In this document: one piece after another, positions 62,486-64,000 of the stretch
Layout: each line of letters opens with the position of its first letter
How positions within the stretch are numbered: the stretch's first letter is position 1
Assembly: GCF_003958645.1 (NCBI RefSeq)
Contig: NZ_RXLO01000011.1
Coordinates: 1-64,000, forward strand
Origin: Chitinophaga rhizosphaerae
Lineage (GTDB): Bacteria; Bacteroidota; Bacteroidia; Chitinophagales; Chitinophagaceae
Direction of reading: 5' to 3'
Length of the DNA: 64,000 nucleotides
The notes under the pieces: model-generated
Seen by the model: the letters and a program-made list of their open reading frames with translations, nothing else
What the model was told of the DNA's origin: nothing
The model's database searches: none
Translations under genes and position numbers: made by a program

Positions 62486-64000
62486 TTACTTGTATTCGGG
62501 GTTCTGGGTGATCACCGCACCCGTATTCCGTTCGATTTCCGAGAAAGGAACCGGCCAGAGGTTGTGGTACGGCTGGATGGTGAGACCTGATTTTTCATTG
62601 TATTTCTTGTCGCGGTCGTACAGCAGGCCCATGCGGCAAAGCGTTACCATGCGCAGTTCTTCCACGTACAATTCCCGCAATCTTTCATCGAGGAGATAAT
62701 CGATCGTTACGTCGGCCTCCGCCACAGGAGCGGCGTTAGACCGGGCGCGTATCTTGTTGATGTCTTCGGCCGCTTTCGATTTATCGCCTTTCTTAATATA
62801 TGCTTCGGCGCGGAGGAGGTAAGTTTCGGCCAGGCGCATGAGGTACGCGTCTTTGCTATACACGTCGCCGCTGGAGTTGAACAGCAGCCGGCCGGCGAAG
62901 GGCGATTTCAGGGGATTGCCGTTCGCGTCTTTCTGGATCACTTCTATCGGAAAATCCCCTTCGGAGAAAGTCGCTTTTTTGAGAACGGGGTACCAGCTCC
63001 TGATGGTATCGGCAAAGTTGGCCGCCTTGGCCTTGAACCCGTCTTTCACATACCATTTCCCATACGCATCGGAATTTTTCGGCACGCCATCCATGATGAA
63101 ATCGCGGACGATGTTGTATTCGCTGTTCCGGATATCGTTGGGATCGGTCCAGATGTCGTACAGGAAATATTTCGTAGGCCGTATCCACCCGATGCCGCGC
63201 CCCGCGAGCAGGTCGTTGAAGGCCAGAACGGCGGGCTGGCTGGAAGGAGGCGCTCCGTTGACGGACGTCATCACCCGGAGGTTGGTCAGGTTGGGCATGA
63301 TGGCCCATTGGATCACGTCGCGCGCGGGCGCTGCGGGATTGAGATAATCGGTCTGGATCACGAAAATGCCTTCTTTGTTGCCGCTGGTACGGTTTTGATT
63401 GTTCAGCTCGAAGAGATCGCGGTACACGTCGCCCGCCTTGCCGGCCCGGCGGCCGAAACGCTGCGTCATGAGCGACAGCGCCGGATGGTTGATGACCTGC
63501 GTAGCGGCATTGATGGCATCGTCATAGGCTTTCAGCGAGATCAGTACTTCGGTGAGCAGGTGGCTGGCGGCCTGCTTGTTGACGGCGCCGTCTTTCACGG
63601 CATCGATGTCTTTGAGGTACAGCAACGCTTCGGTGAGGTCTTTGCGGCAGAGGTTGTACACTTCGTCGCGCGTGGCCCGCACGTAATCCGTCCGCGGGAT
63701 GGTGATTTCCTCCGTGATAAGGGGCACGCCGCCATAAAGGTTGGCGAGCAGGTTGTAGCCCCATGCGCGGAAGAACAGCGCCTGCGCCTTGAAGGAATTC
63801 CGGTCGGCCTCGGAAAGCGCCGTAGCTTTAGGCACCCGGCTGATGATGACATTGGCGTTCGAGATAACGGTGTACACGTTCTGCCAGATCACTTCCACCA
63901 CGTTGAAAGTAGGCACCATGGTGTTTTTATAATCGTTGAGCTTCACCGGCGGGTTGTAATCGGTAGCGTTCACCGCGAAATCCGTAGCGTACCGCAGCGA
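62486..64000 (-). CDS. RagB/SusD-family lipoprotein (partial, N-terminus outside)
   Basis: At least 504 residues; the frame is open through the right edge (…SLRYATDFAVNATDYNPPVK), so the true start lies beyond 64000. SusD landmarks: AQALFFRAWGYNLLANLYGG, VPLITEEITIPRTDY, DLTEALLYLKDID, YLMRLAETYLLRAEAYIKKG and LDERLRELYVEELR. The matching SusC gene is expected just outside the window. GC-rich, unlike the SusD gene at 7813, so the two pairs have different histories. Confidence 0.93.
   Translation of the reverse strand, partial: SLRYATDFAVNATDYNPPVKLNDYKNTMVPTFNVVEVIWQNVYTVISNANVIISRVPKATALSEADRNSFKAQALFFRAWGYNLLANLYGGVPLITEEITIPRTDYVRATRDEVYNLCRKDLTEALLYLKDIDAVKDGAVNKQAASHLLTEVLISLKAYDDAINAATQVINHPALSLMTQRFGRRAGKAGDVYRDLFELNNQNRTSGNKEGIFVIQTDYLNPAAPARDVIQWAIMPNLTNLRVMTSVNGAPPSSQPAVLAFNDLLAGRGIGWIRPTKYFLYDIWTDPNDIRNSEYNIVRDFIMDGVPKNSDAYGKWYVKDGFKAKAANFADTIRSWYPVLKKATFSEGDFPIEVIQKDANGNPLKSPFAGRLLFNSSGDVYSKDAYLMRLAETYLLRAEAYIKKGDKSKAAEDINKIRARSNAAPVAEADVTIDYLLDERLRELYVEELRMVTLCRMGLLYDRDKKYNEKSGLTIQPYHNLWPVPFSEIERNTGAVITQNPEYK

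Overview
The window looks like a chromosomal segment of a Bacteroidota, most likely a Chitinophagaceae (Chitinophaga-like) soil or plant-debris glycan degrader. The evidence is SusC/SusD pairs, TlpA redoxins with DUF4369/DUF3738, type IX secretion (T9SS) C-terminal sorting domains, DUF6786 and DUF202 proteins, many AraC regulators and Bacteroidota-style promoters with weak Shine-Dalgarno sites. No rRNA, tRNA, CRISPR array, IS element, phage or plasmid gene was seen.

Layout. 1-9.2 kb is clearly more AT-rich than the rest. It carries a propeller-like protein, two TlpA-type redoxins and a divergent SusC/SusD pair, and ends abruptly at a duplicated GC-rich intergenic segment. 9.8-21.6 kb is a mixed housekeeping/accessory stretch: a DUF6266-like protein, a triple-PAS histidine kinase, a caspase-alpha/beta-hydrolase fusion, a TAT-exported GH116, DUF202, GAF, AraC and DinB proteins. 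21.7-27.7 kb (minus strand) is a LacI-controlled sugar-acid module: FAH-family dehydratase, DUF6786 lipoprotein, ketoglutarate-semialdehyde-type dehydrogenase, GH172 and LacI. Between two of these genes lies what appears to be a leftover piece of a UxaA-type dehydratase.

28.1-38.5 kb is an L-fucose locus: an AraC regulator divergent from SDR, L-fuconate dehydratase, SSS symporter, two GH29 fucosidases, a periplasmic lipoprotein mutarotase and a GH95-like enzyme. Together these would free fucose from glycans in the periplasm, equilibrate its anomers, import it and oxidise it. 38.6-45.9 kb (minus) is a mannose operon: a ROK/kinase-like/phosphomannose isomerase fusion, an MFS sugar porter and a GH38 alpha-mannosidase. 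Its upstream region holds several strong palindromes and is shared with a divergent secreted trypsin-like protease.

47.8-54.1 kb has a probable sigma-factor remnant, a small membrane protein, an SDR, and a divergent pair of large T9SS-secreted enzymes (polysaccharide-lyase-like and GH5) built from the same Ig and F5/8C modules. 54.2-57.6 kb has DUF1569, VOC, AraC and a TPR/coiled-coil/HTH regulator. 57.6-62.4 kb is a cluster of small proteins of families used as immunity proteins (SUKH, DUF1963-like, DUF2314-ankyrin and others). No toxin is visible there, one gene is broken by two frameshifts, and the divergent control region carries helically phased repeats. The right edge cuts a second SusD gene.

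All assignments come from reading the sequence. Family names are by motif recognition and no database search was run.
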